A stretch of 64,000 bases of DNA from Bacteroidota bacterium (GTDB lineage: Bacteria; Bacteroidota; Bacteroidia; Flavobacteriales_F; PHOS-HE28), in contig JAKQEI010000198.1 in the NCBI GenBank assembly GCA_029573495.1, positions 42,850 to 106,849 of the forward strand, read 5' to 3'. How positions within the stretch are numbered: the stretch's first letter is position 1; every line of letters starts with the position of its first letter. Shown piece after piece: positions 24,924 to 32,832 of this stretch. The notes below the pieces were generated by a model. That model did no database searches. It was not told where the DNA came from and saw only the letters and a list, made by a program, of their open reading frames with translations. The position numbers were made by a program, and so were the translations under genes.

Positions 24924-25544
24924 ATGCGGGAGATCGACCCGAATGCATATGACCTGGTCGCGACCAAATTCGCCTTACCCAAGTGCTTACACATCCCGAT
25001 CGCTGCCAACGACATCGCCGCGCTGGAGCGTTTTGTGGGCCCGGTACGTCCCATCATGCGCGGTCACTGGAAAGCGCTGTGTGTGGAGGTGGACGACCCG
25101 CAGGAGATGGACCCTACGCTTGTCATTTGGGATATGCCCGGTGCCGAAATGCTCCATCGCAAGCAGCAAGTGTGGGTCCATGTGGACTATACCGCCTATA
25201 GAAAGGCTTACATGCGCCTGTATCCGGATGAGGACATCACTGACCTCGTAGTGGACCATATCATGAACCGTCGTTCCGCAAGGCTATACGGCTACCAATA
25301 CGTGAGGGTGGTGCCCATAACACGCGCTGCCAACAGCAGCAGTGGTGGTCTCCCAGAGCAAATGGCGTTGGAGTTCCAAAGCCTACCTCAGAACGTAGCT
25401 TGGCGTGCAGCACATCCCACCTTCATCCGGTACGCAGATACTGGGGACCTTGCCAAGATGCTGAGCATCAACGTGGGCAATTCGTTGCAGATCAACCACA
25501 ATGTCTTTCAGCAGCGATTAAGGGAAGGGCGCAAGAAGCCTTGA
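24924..25544 (+). CDS. Unrecognised soluble protein, end of the island
   Basis: A protein of 206 residues starting 2 bp after the previous stop at MREIDPNAYDLVATKF. No signal peptide and no membrane span. Visible parts: LPKCLHIPIAANDIAALERF, an acidic stretch VEVDDPQEMDP, and HIMNRRSARLYGYQYVRVVP followed by a small serine-rich loop. The composition is intermediate and GC is lower than in housekeeping genes. I assign no function. The tight spacing suggests it was cotranscribed with the now broken upstream gene. Confidence 0.6.
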   Translation: MREIDPNAYDLVATKFALPKCLHIPIAANDIAALERFVGPVRPIMRGHWKALCVEVDDPQEMDPTLVIWDMPGAEMLHRKQQVWVHVDYTAYRKAYMRLYPDEDITDLVVDHIMNRRSARLYGYQYVRVVPITRAANSSSGGLPEQMALEFQSLPQNVAWRAAHPTFIRYADTGDLAKMLSINVGNSLQINHNVFQQRLREGRKKP

Positions 25545-25605
25545 TCAATTCACCACATCCGATGGTGCTTGCTATTCGACATGACAATGGTTATCCGCAC
25601 TCACC

Positions 25606-25712
25606 ACGTGCCACAACCTTACCATCTGGAGGATGTTGTAATGCACCGCCGGCGTCATGGGCTTGGTCACGTGCCAGTCAAAGCCGGATTTGGCCTCGCG
25701 CACCAGGTGGCC
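25606..25712 (-). repeat. Receiver-domain-like coding fragment, copy 1 (most degraded)
   Basis: On the minus strand it reads HLVREAKSGFDWHVTKPMTP and AVHYNILQMVRLW. It aligns over ~85 bp with the copies at 27259 and 28968. It lies downstream of the T9SS gene at 25825-27135. The TKP plus following helix resembles the end of a response-regulator receiver domain. Confidence 0.7.
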
Positions 25713-25772
25713 TGGTTCAACGCTCAAGACATGCCCAATCGCAATGTGCCATGGCGGACGCGGCTTAAGCTA

Positions 25773-25798
25773 GTATGGACGGCCAAGGCCGTCCATAC
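25773..25798. terminator. 26-bp perfect inverted repeat between convergent genes
   Basis: Arms GTATGGACGGCC and GGCCGTCCATAC with a 2-nt AA centre. It lies 26 bp past the stop of the minus-strand T9SS gene and may act as a two-way terminator; T-tracts are weak, so a protein-binding palindrome remains possible. Confidence 0.45.
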
Positions 25799-25824
25799 AC
25801 ATCATTTCGCTTTGGTGCGTCCCC

Positions 25825-27135
25825 CTACTCCAGGAGGATCATCCGCTTCGTGTCCACCTCGGCATCATCAAGGATCAACGAATAGAGGTACATACCCGGT
25901 CGTAAGCTCCCTCCTTCGAGGATCAGCTGACCGTCGGTACGTGGGGCTACGATATGGGTGCTGCGCAAGGTTCCGCTCATATCGAAGATGCAGATCATGG
26001 CACTGCTGGCCTCGTGCCCACTGAGGTCATAACCAATGACCGTCCGTTCCTGGAACGGGTTCGGTTTGTTCTGGTGAAGCACTGCCCTCTTAGCCGTTGT
26101 TACCTCAACCTCGGCTCTACCATTAGAAGGCCGGCTACCCATCACCTGGCTCTTTACACCGGGAGGGGCACCCCAACTTTCGAGGATGGCAAGCACCCGC
26201 TCGCAGCAGTCACCCGGCGTGTCCGGGAATTCGCTTGCCAACGGGCAGGAAGCTCCGTCATTCGTGGATATGATCTGTGCAGCCGGGAACTCTGTGACCG
26301 TGAAGCCTGTTGGTGCAGCCGCAACATCGGGTACCAGCTTGTAGAGTTTGCCATCCTGATTACAGTAGAAGTACAGGGTGCCATCGAGGACGGAGAAAGT
26401 GGCTCCGCATCCGCCAGTACAATTCAGTCCACTCACCGTGAAATCCTGTATGGACACGTTGGTACCCACTACCTCGAACTCGCGGACCATTCCCGTTGCC
26501 TCCGCGAATCCATAGAATCGCCCGTTCACCGGAGATCTGGTAAAGTCGGATACATCCAAAGGGGCATTGTTCGCTATGAGCAACTCGGTTGCGGTGAGTG
26601 CGGCCACATCGATCATCCAGATCGAGTTGGTCCCCTTGCGACCAACATATAGGTTGCCGTCAAGGTCCATATCGCCAGCATGCCAGAAGAGATCAGCCCC
26701 ACTTCCTGTCGGCACTGGCAATGGGTTCACGTCACCAACCACAGTCATTCCATCGCGCGTCACGCGAACAAGATCATTGGTGGTGATGAATCCAGCGCCG
26801 CTCTCCCATCCTCCTTCAATGCCATAGATGTACCCGTCCTGCACGTTGTAGCCCATGGCATTCACCCGGGTCCCTGAGTTATTCCATGGAGTCACCTGTT
26901 GCCAACTGGCAGCGAACACGTCATACGTCCAAAGTTCATTGCCGTTCCTCACCTGATACAATTCAGGGTCGGGCCAGCAAGGGAATGCATCCGCGCAATC
27001 CCCGGAACAGCCCGGGTCTGCGCAGTCGACCAGATTGTTGTTGTTGTTGTCGAAATTGTCATCGCACGTCTCCGGTATCTGGGCGAACGAAGGAACGATC
27101 GCGAGACAAAGCACAGTGGTAAGTGCAGATCTCAT
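25825..27135 (-). CDS. Secreted T9SS type-A sorting-domain protein (propeller-like)
   Basis: A protein of 436 residues. A signal peptide (RSALTTVLCLAIVPSFAQ) is followed by a cysteine- and asparagine-rich segment (TCDDNFDNNNNNLVDCADPG, a calcium-binding-like pattern). A beta-propeller-like domain follows with DGYIYGIEGGWESG, DMDLDGNLYVGRKGTNSI and DGTLYFYCNQDGKLYKLVP. The C-terminal ~80 residues are a clear T9SS type A domain: LHQNKPNPFQERTVIGYDLS, then MICIFDMSGTLRST and LRPGMYLYSLI. The start follows a TAGATTTA box on the minus strand. It is flanked on both sides by the receiver-like fragment repeats. Confidence 0.85.
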   Translation of the reverse strand: MRSALTTVLCLAIVPSFAQIPETCDDNFDNNNNNLVDCADPGCSGDCADAFPCWPDPELYQVRNGNELWTYDVFAASWQQVTPWNNSGTRVNAMGYNVQDGYIYGIEGGWESGAGFITTNDLVRVTRDGMTVVGDVNPLPVPTGSGADLFWHAGDMDLDGNLYVGRKGTNSIWMIDVAALTATELLIANNAPLDVSDFTRSPVNGRFYGFAEATGMVREFEVVGTNVSIQDFTVSGLNCTGGCGATFSVLDGTLYFYCNQDGKLYKLVPDVAAAPTGFTVTEFPAAQIISTNDGASCPLASEFPDTPGDCCERVLAILESWGAPPGVKSQVMGSRPSNGRAEVEVTTAKRAVLHQNKPNPFQERTVIGYDLSGHEASSAMICIFDMSGTLRSTHIVAPRTDGQLILEGGSLRPGMYLYSLILDDAEVDTKRMILLE

Positions 27136-27258
27136 GGTTTGGGTGGTTTCCTGTAAATCTACCAGTCCACTGGATCCACCGCACCAAGACCGGGCTCTCG
27201 CCGCCATTCTACACGCGAATTGTTCGCTCGCCAGATCATTCTAGCCCTCCCCCCTGCA

Positions 27259-27365
27259 GCCCCTGTCGCAAGCGCACCGTCTCCAGGTTGTTGTACAACA
27301 CCGCAGGCGTCACGGGCTTGGTCACGGGCCGGTCATAGCCGGAGTTGGCCTCGCGCACCAGGTCG
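27259..27365 (-). repeat. Receiver-domain-like coding fragment, copy 2 (longest)
   Basis: On the minus strand it reads DLVREANSGYDRPVTKPVTP and AVLYNNLETVRLRQG. It lies between the two T9SS genes, 6 bp upstream of (to the left of) the second gene's stop at 27372 and 124 bp from the start of the first gene. Confidence 0.75.
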
Positions 27366-27371
27366 CAGGGC

Positions 27372-28853
27372 TCACCGCGCCACCACCACTTTCCCGGCCC
27401 AGGCACCATTCACACGCACCACGTAGGTGCCGCTGGCCCAGCGCTGCGTATCCAACTGGGTGCTGGTGCTCGCCGGCATGCTCGTATGGATCAACCTCCC
27501 CTCAAGGTCATAGACCTCGATCCGCTCCAGGATGCTGCTCGTTCGTACGGTGCATAGGCCCGCAACCTGGTCCACGAGGAAATGCGGCGCTTCCACCACG
27601 GGACCGTTGATGCCCGTGGCCGGTCCGGTGAAGCGGGCGATGAGCCCATAGTTGTAGAAGCTGGTGTGGATCCAGCCACCTACGAGGATCTTGCCGTCAT
27701 CCTGCAGGGCCAGGCAGGTGCCCACCCCGTAGTAGGGGAAGTCCGTGACGGTGGTGCCATTGGTGCCAAAGGCCGGATCACCGGCGCCCGTGAGCGTGCG
27801 ACGGGTGAGCATGAGCTCTTGTTCGCCATTGGGGGAGGCGATGCCGGTGGCCACCAGATGACCGCCACCATCCACCAACACATCCAGGAATTGGTCGGCG
27901 TCGTCGTCCGTGTCCAACACCAGCCAGCCATCCCCATCGAAGGTGGGGTCCAGGGCGCCTTGTGCGGTGAAGAGGACCAGGAGTGGATCGCCATCCGTGG
28001 CGCTCTCCACCACCCTGCCCGCTCCGATGAGTCCTCCCGTGGGAGTGAGGGCGATGCCCGATATGCGGTGTCCTCCATAGCCCAGGTCATGGGTCGCCAC
28101 GCCGGTCGTGCCGAAGGTGGCATCCACCGCCCCGTTGGCCTGCAAACGCACGAGTTGCATGGGGGCCGCGCTACCCAGCTCCACATGGCCGGCCAGCACG
28201 AGATCGCCATCCGGCATCAGCACCATGTCCGCCACCAAGCTGCCCTCGCCCACTTCCATGGTCCAGAGCCCGGTACCGTTGAAGCTGGCATCGGGGGTAC
28301 CGTCGGCCAGGTACCGTGCGGCGAAGATGCGGTGCGGTGTACCCTGGAGCGCACCGGCCACCACCACTTTGCCGTCGGGCTGGCGCAGCATCCGCCGCAC
28401 CGTTACCTGCGTGATGTTGTCCGGCAGCTCATGCAGCATCACCCCATTGGTACCGAAGGTCGCATCGGCCACGCCACCGGCGGTGTAGCGCAACAGCCGG
28501 ATCGCGTGTGCGCCCCCTTCCGTGGCCACCAGGAGGCGGCCATCGGGAAGTTCCAGAAAGTCGCCGAAGGGTTGGCCCACGCTGGCGACCGTGTTGGTGA
28601 AGGCGAACCAGACCGGATCCACCTGTCCATCCGGCAGCACGCGCCGGATCTCCAGGATGCCGCCCGAGGCGACCAGCATATGGATGTTCCCATCCGCAGC
28701 TTGATGGACGGCGCGGGTCACGTTGCTCCCGATGGCCTGCCCGGTGAAGTTGTAGCCAGTGCCGTTGAAGCCGGGGTCTAAGGTGCCGAGCTGGGCCAGG
28801 CAAGGTTGGCCTGCAAGTAGGAGGAGGATGGCGGCAGGTAGGGATCGGTGCAT
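27372..28853 (-). CDS. Secreted T9SS protein with delta-60 repeats
   Basis: A protein of 493 residues. A signal peptide (LPAAILLLLAGQPCLAQ) is followed by repeated delta-60 units of about 55-60 residues. Each unit has the pattern DGxxDxxFGTxG (GVADATFGTNGVMLHEL, GTPDASFNGTGLW, GAVDATFGTTGVATHDL, GALDPTFDGDGWL, GDPAFGTNGTTVTDF) followed by a QPDGKVVVAG-type strand. The last ~70 residues (LERIEVYDLEGRLIHTSM, ASGTYVVRVNGAWAGKVVV) form the T9SS sorting domain. Cell-surface location is inferred; role unknown. It is bounded by receiver-like fragment copies 2 and 3. Confidence 0.87.
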   Translation of the reverse strand: MHRSLPAAILLLLAGQPCLAQLGTLDPGFNGTGYNFTGQAIGSNVTRAVHQAADGNIHMLVASGGILEIRRVLPDGQVDPVWFAFTNTVASVGQPFGDFLELPDGRLLVATEGGAHAIRLLRYTAGGVADATFGTNGVMLHELPDNITQVTVRRMLRQPDGKVVVAGALQGTPHRIFAARYLADGTPDASFNGTGLWTMEVGEGSLVADMVLMPDGDLVLAGHVELGSAAPMQLVRLQANGAVDATFGTTGVATHDLGYGGHRISGIALTPTGGLIGAGRVVESATDGDPLLVLFTAQGALDPTFDGDGWLVLDTDDDADQFLDVLVDGGGHLVATGIASPNGEQELMLTRRTLTGAGDPAFGTNGTTVTDFPYYGVGTCLALQDDGKILVGGWIHTSFYNYGLIARFTGPATGINGPVVEAPHFLVDQVAGLCTVRTSSILERIEVYDLEGRLIHTSMPASTSTQLDTQRWASGTYVVRVNGAWAGKVVVAR

Positions 28854-28967
28854 CGCAGGGACGTTGAGGTTCGTGCCTGCATATCGGGATGCGCGCTGCG
28901 ATGTGAACGATCGGTGGTGTTGCGGCCGACCTACAGGCATTGCCTGGACCGGATCCCTATCCCCTCA

Positions 28968-29056
28968 CCCCCTGTCGCAAGCGAACCGTCTCCAGGATGT
29001 TGTACAACACCGCAGGCGTCATGGGCTTGGTCACGTGCCGGTCGCAATTAGCGCTG
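28968..29056 (-). repeat. Receiver-domain-like coding fragment, copy 3
   Basis: On the minus strand it reads HVTKPMTPAVLYNILETVRL then RQGVRG and a stop. It lies in the 364-bp gap 28854-29217, which holds no gene; its first ~110 bp are the upstream region of the delta-60 gene. A TAGCTTTG box for the next gene lies near 29125. Confidence 0.7.
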
Positions 29057-29217
29057 GTGATGCGTACCCCGCCACCGTTCAGCCAATGGGGTCGTTGACA
29101 ACAGCCACCATTTCCCCCTCCCCTTAGCTTTGATCCACACCACGCCAACACCCTTGCTCCAACGCACCCGCCCTTCCTGCAAAGCCGATCGCAGGGTGCG
29201 CCCCTGAACCCTCCCCC

Positions 29218-29943
29218 ATGCCCGAACCCAACGAACAACTGCTGGCCGTGCTGATCGATGCGGACAACGTATCGCCCAAGCCGATCAAGGAGATGCTGGA
29301 GGAGATCGCCAATTACGGCAACCCCATCTACAAACGCATCTATGGCGATTGGTCCAGCATGCACCTGAAGGGCTGGCGCGATGTGCTGAACGAGCACGCC
29401 ATCATCCCGGTGCAGCAGTTCGCCTACACCACCGGTAAGAACAGCACCGATTCGGCCCTCATCATTGATGCCATGGACCTGCTGCACGGCGGCAAGGTTG
29501 ACGGCTTCGTGCTCATCAGCAGCGACAGCGACTTCACGAAACTGGCCACCCGGCTGCGCGAGGGACGCAAGAAGGTGTATGGCATGGGCGAGCGCAAGAC
29601 CCCGGTCTCCTTCCGCAACGCCTGCGACAAGTTCGTGTTCGTGGAAGTGCTGAGCCCTGCGGCCACCAAGTCCGCCGCGAGCAAATCCGGCGGGCAACCC
29701 ATGCACAAACCCGATGCGGAACTGGAGCGCCTGGTGAAGCTCACGCTTCAGGACCTCACCGACGATTCCGGCTGGCTGGCCATGGGTGGCCTGGGATCGG
29801 GGCTGATGAAGAAGATGCCCGAGTTCGATCCGCGCAACTACGGCTACAAGCGCCTCTCGGACCTGGTGCGCTCCCTCCCCTACGTGATCGTGGATACCAG
29901 GGAGATGTCTGGCAACAAGCACGACTACGTGCGCCTGAAGTGA
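29218..29943 (+). CDS. NYN-domain ribonuclease-like protein with C-terminal LOTUS/OST-HTH domain
   Basis: A protein of 241 residues. Residues ~8-150 form a NYN (PIN-like) nuclease domain of the LabA type. The acidic metal-site residues are seen in VLIDADNV (D14, D16), in TDSALIIDAMDLL and in LISSDSDFTKLA. Residues ~165-240 form a predicted OST-HTH/LOTUS RNA-binding domain (LERLVKLTLQDLTDDSGW, YGYKRLSDLVRSLP). Such proteins are thought to process or mark RNA; function here is inferred. No signal peptide. Stands alone, with a polypyrimidine tract (no G from 29991 to 30049) just after it. Confidence 0.88.
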   Translation: MPEPNEQLLAVLIDADNVSPKPIKEMLEEIANYGNPIYKRIYGDWSSMHLKGWRDVLNEHAIIPVQQFAYTTGKNSTDSALIIDAMDLLHGGKVDGFVLISSDSDFTKLATRLREGRKKVYGMGERKTPVSFRNACDKFVFVEVLSPAATKSAASKSGGQPMHKPDAELERLVKLTLQDLTDDSGWLAMGGLGSGLMKKMPEFDPRNYGYKRLSDLVRSLPYVIVDTREMSGNKHDYVRLK

Positions 29944-30026
29944 TCGGGGAGCGGCGGAAGGGTCACGATCCCCTCTAGCTGATCCGCACGTTCCCACTCC
30001 TCACCTTCTCACCCTTCTCACCTTCC

Positions 30027-30860
30027 TCACTTTTCCTCCCCCCTCCACCGCACCCCATCCAGCACCGCCCGGTGCAGGATGTTCGCGTGGTCGTATTCCT
30101 TCAGGAAGTTGAAGCCAACACGGATGCGGGGGCTCTTTCGGACCAATGCCGCCAGGTGCTTCGCATCGCGCTCCATCACCCTGCCCTCCTTGCCCACGGC
30201 GATGTAGACCCGGGCCGGGGCACTGTCTGGATCGGTGAGGAAGGTGGCGGGCTGGGCCAGCAGGCTTTCGGCATCCCACCAGAGGCTGGGGCTTACGATG
30301 TAGTAAGTGCCGAACAGGGCCGGACGCTTGAACAGGACCTCCGTGGCGAAGAGGCCGCCAAGGCTCTGGCCGATGAGGGCGCGCTCGCCATTGGTGCGGT
30401 AGCGGGCCTCCACCAAGGGGATGACCTCTAGGGCCAGGAAGTCCATGAAGGCCGCACTGCCGCCGGTGGTGGGGAACTGCTCCTTGTCCGCCGCGATGCT
30501 GGTGGGAAAGGTGAGGTCGCGCTTGCGGTCCACGTTGGCGATGCCCACCACGATGCTCGGCGGCTGCCAGGCCAGCCAGGGGAAGGCGGCGAACTGGTAG
30601 AGGCCCGCGATGTGGATGAAGTCCTCGTCCGCACTGCCGTCCAGGAGGTAGACCACCGGGTAGCGCGCGGCACTGTCCGGGTGGTAGCCCTGCGGCAGGG
30701 CGATGTTCAGCAGGCGAACCTCCCTCAAGGCCGTGCTGTGCAGCTGCTCGGTGGTACCGAGGACGAAGGGTTCCGCTGGGGCGCTTTCCTGCGCGGCCAG
30801 GCGACCCAACGCAAGCAGCGGCAGGACGAGCCAGGAGGAACGGAAGGGGGACAGGCGCAT
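30027..30860 (-). CDS. Secreted esterase, D-type alpha/beta hydrolase
   Basis: A protein of 277 residues. A signal peptide (SSWLVLPLLALGRLAAQ) is followed by the esterase fold found in the Fes/IroE enterochelin-esterase group and antigen-85-like enzymes. Matches: LPQGYHPDSAARYPVVYLLD, the nucleophile elbow LIGQSLGGLFATE, IVSPSLWWD, and a C-terminal histidine in EYDHANILH. The catalytic serine, aspartate/glutamate and histidine are all available. Substrate unknown; siderophore, sugar-ester or acyl-ester hydrolysis are all possible. It starts 10 bp from the stop of the membrane-protein gene upstream, suggesting cotranscription. Confidence 0.83.
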   Translation of the reverse strand: MRLSPFRSSWLVLPLLALGRLAAQESAPAEPFVLGTTEQLHSTALREVRLLNIALPQGYHPDSAARYPVVYLLDGSADEDFIHIAGLYQFAAFPWLAWQPPSIVVGIANVDRKRDLTFPTSIAADKEQFPTTGGSAAFMDFLALEVIPLVEARYRTNGERALIGQSLGGLFATEVLFKRPALFGTYYIVSPSLWWDAESLLAQPATFLTDPDSAPARVYIAVGKEGRVMERDAKHLAALVRKSPRIRVGFNFLKEYDHANILHRAVLDGVRWRGEEK

Positions 30861-30870
30861 CGCCTTGCCC

Positions 30871-31371
30871 TTACGACATGTGCTTCAGGTTGACCGCGTA
30901 GAGCACGATGAAGATGATGGCGATGACGCCCATGAAGCCCACGCTCAGGAAGGTCATGAGACCGCCGCCGAGGAAGACGATCGGCATGACCAGGCTGGCG
31001 ACGCTGGCCAGGACGTAGAGCCAGAAGCCGGTCTTCTTCAGATTCCACATCATCCACACGCCCAGCAGGCTGATCGCCGAGAGCAGCAGGCCACTGATGC
31101 CGAGGGGCGTGGCGTTCTCCACCTGCTTCTCCGCCATGGCCAGGGCCTGGTCCATCATCTTCTGCGCCATCTCGGCGCCAGGCCCCTGCACCTCGGCCAT
31201 CTGTTTCTCCAGCTCTATCCGGCTCTCCTCCAGGTCCTGCTTGGGCTGGTCCGTAAAGGCGGTGCTAAAGCCGCTGTAGAGGCTATAGGCGCCAAAGAGG
31301 AAGCTGAGGATGCAGAGGATGGTGAGGAGCGTGGGGCGCTCCTTACCGGCGGGTGCGAACTCGGTCGTCAT
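30871..31371 (-). CDS. Small multi-span membrane protein
   Basis: A protein of 166 residues with about four hydrophobic helices: LLTILCILSFLFGAYSLYSG, LGISGLLLSAISLLGVWMMW, FWLYVLASVASLVMPIVFL and GFMGVIAIIFIVLYAV. A soluble amphipathic stretch (DLEESRIELEKQMAEVQ) separates helix 1 from the rest. I recognise no named function. The start at 31371 avoids an N-terminal extension that would lie across the promoter, where a TACTTTGG box is seen ~24 nt upstream. It precedes the esterase gene by 10 bp. Confidence 0.75.
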   Translation of the reverse strand: MTTEFAPAGKERPTLLTILCILSFLFGAYSLYSGFSTAFTDQPKQDLEESRIELEKQMAEVQGPGAEMAQKMMDQALAMAEKQVENATPLGISGLLLSAISLLGVWMMWNLKKTGFWLYVLASVASLVMPIVFLGGGLMTFLSVGFMGVIAIIFIVLYAVNLKHMS

Positions 31372-31471
31372 GGGTGGAAGGGTTGGTTCAACCGCCAAAG
31401 TAGCGGTGAACGGAGGAAGTTGCAGGCACCGGTACCCTGAGATACCCACAACGCCCGTGGACAACTTGCCC

Positions 31472-31984
31472 TCACATCTCGTAGGCCGGCATCGTGGGCA
31501 TGGCTGGCATGGCCGCCCAGAAAACCAGCCCGGCGATGAGGGCCAGCGCGTAGAAGGCGAGCAGAATGAGCGTGAGCACGCCCATGAAGGTGTACATGCG
31601 CCGATGGGCGGTGAGGCCGGCGCTGAAGACCGCTGGCTCGAAGGCCCCGGAGAGCGCGGAGCGCGTATTGGCCCCGAAGCGGTAGAGCAGCCAGCTGGGC
31701 ACGATGTAGATGGCCGCCGAGATCAAGAAGACCACCGTGTACATGGTGCCGATCCCCTTCAACATGCCGTCTGCCATGCCCGGCGGCATGCCCTGCAGGC
31801 CCATGGCCGCCTGCTGCATGGCGATCATGCGCACGAAGAAGCCACCGATGAAGAAGCTGAGGACGGCCATGAGGCCACCCATCACCAGGCCAATGATGCC
31901 GATGAGGCGCGCCCATTTGGCGGTGCGCAAGAGGGTACCGGTATCGAACTGCGAAAGACGGGTGTGGTCGAAGGTGGTGTCCAT
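31472..31984 (-). CDS. Membrane protein, DUF5362-like
   Basis: A protein of 170 residues. After a polar start (FDHTRLSQFDTGTLLRTAKWA) there are four hydrophobic segments: IGIIGLVMGGLMAVLSFFIG, YTVVFLISAAIYIVPSWLLY, and two forming the C-terminal pair. The start plus LRTAKWARLIGIIG strongly recalls the DUF5362 family of Bacteroidota, whose function is unknown. A methionine- and glycine-rich loop (GLQGMPPGMADGMLK) lies between helices. A TACATTGC box lies ~20 nt upstream of the chosen ATG. Confidence 0.7.
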   Translation of the reverse strand: MDTTFDHTRLSQFDTGTLLRTAKWARLIGIIGLVMGGLMAVLSFFIGGFFVRMIAMQQAAMGLQGMPPGMADGMLKGIGTMYTVVFLISAAIYIVPSWLLYRFGANTRSALSGAFEPAVFSAGLTAHRRMYTFMGVLTLILLAFYALALIAGLVFWAAMPAMPTMPAYEM

Positions 31985-32102
31985 GAAATGGGGGCTTGGT
32001 GAGGCAATGTAGGAGTTGATCCCTGAAAGCCCCACGGAAGGCCTCGCTCGCGCCCGCACCCAAAGCTGGCGTGGGTAACTCGCTGCCCTGCTCCCCGGCG
32101 GC

Positions 32103-32591
32103 CTATTGCATCCGCTTCAACTGGCTTCCATACAGGGCGGTCATCCCCACCGTGAGCAGCGGCCCGAAGAACCCCAGCATGCTCCAGGGCAGGATGAGGT
32201 GCGGTGCGAAGAGGCCGACGAGCTGGGCCACGGCATACAGGTGGAAGCCACTGCGCCGCCCGCGCCAGATGCCCAGCATCCCGATGAAGCGAGCCAGCGT
32301 GCGCACGAAATAGATGCTCATGAGCAGGACGCCGTTCGCATGGAAGATCCGGGCGATGGACTCCATCTCGTCCATCTCCTCCCCCGGCATGAAACGCTCG
32401 GCCGACTCCCGGATCATGGCCACGAACTCCTCCGCCGGCATTTCGCGGATCACCATCATGGCCATGACCATCATGCCATAGATGATCATGAAGAAACCCG
32501 TGTTCACGAAAGAGAAGGGCCCCAGCACCTTGATCAGTTCGGGACGCGTGGTGTTGCCGTTCTCGTCGGGCAGGAAATAGGTCTCGGCCAT
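32103..32591 (-). CDS. Membrane protein with three or four helices
   Basis: A protein of 162 residues. Hydrophobic spans: FVNTGFFMIIYGMMVMAMMV, GVLLMSIYFVRTLARFIGML and LVGLFAPHLILPWSMLGFFG, with an acidic amphipathic helix (RFMPGEEMDEMESIARIFH) between the first two. The protein resembles its two neighbours at 30871 and 31472 in size and topology but not obviously in sequence. Unknown role. The ATG at 32591 follows a TACCTTCG box by 6 nt; further upstream the frame runs into a low-complexity tract and is not coding. Confidence 0.72.
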   Translation of the reverse strand: MAETYFLPDENGNTTRPELIKVLGPFSFVNTGFFMIIYGMMVMAMMVIREMPAEEFVAMIRESAERFMPGEEMDEMESIARIFHANGVLLMSIYFVRTLARFIGMLGIWRGRRSGFHLYAVAQLVGLFAPHLILPWSMLGFFGPLLTVGMTALYGSQLKRMQ

Positions 32592-32597
32592 GGGCAG

Positions 32598-32605
32598 CGA
32601 AGGTA
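32598..32605 (-). promoter_or_regulatory. -7 element TACCTTCG of the 32103-32591 gene
   Basis: Identical to the box of the RlmI-like gene, 6 nt upstream of the ATG. Confidence 0.5.
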
Positions 32606-32658
32606 GGCGGGCACCCGGCGACCCGATCCCGACACCTCCTCTCCCTGCAGGCCGCAGG

Positions 32659-32772
32659 TCATCACCTTCTCCTCCCTCACCACCCATACCTCTTTCTCCT
32701 CCCTTACCTCCTTCTCCTCCCTCACATCCCTCCCCTCCCTCACCTCCTTCTCCTCCTTCTCCTCCCCCCCCT
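32659..32772. repeat. G-free polypyrimidine tract upstream of lpdA
   Basis: 114 consecutive bases without a G on the plus strand, made of CTCC, TTCTCC and TCAC blocks. It separates the divergent membrane-protein gene from lpdA. Such tracts can form triplex DNA; whether it regulates anything is unknown. Confidence 0.7.
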
Positions 32773-32832
32773 GCCCGCTCTTTCCCCCGGATGGGTAGTT
32801 TTGCGGCCCAACCCGAACACCAACACTCCCCG

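Noticed and set aside
32590..32832. N-terminal extension of lpdA
   Set aside because: It is a Pro/Ser-rich translation of the polypyrimidine tract; the FAD-binding motif starts right after the ATG at 32833.
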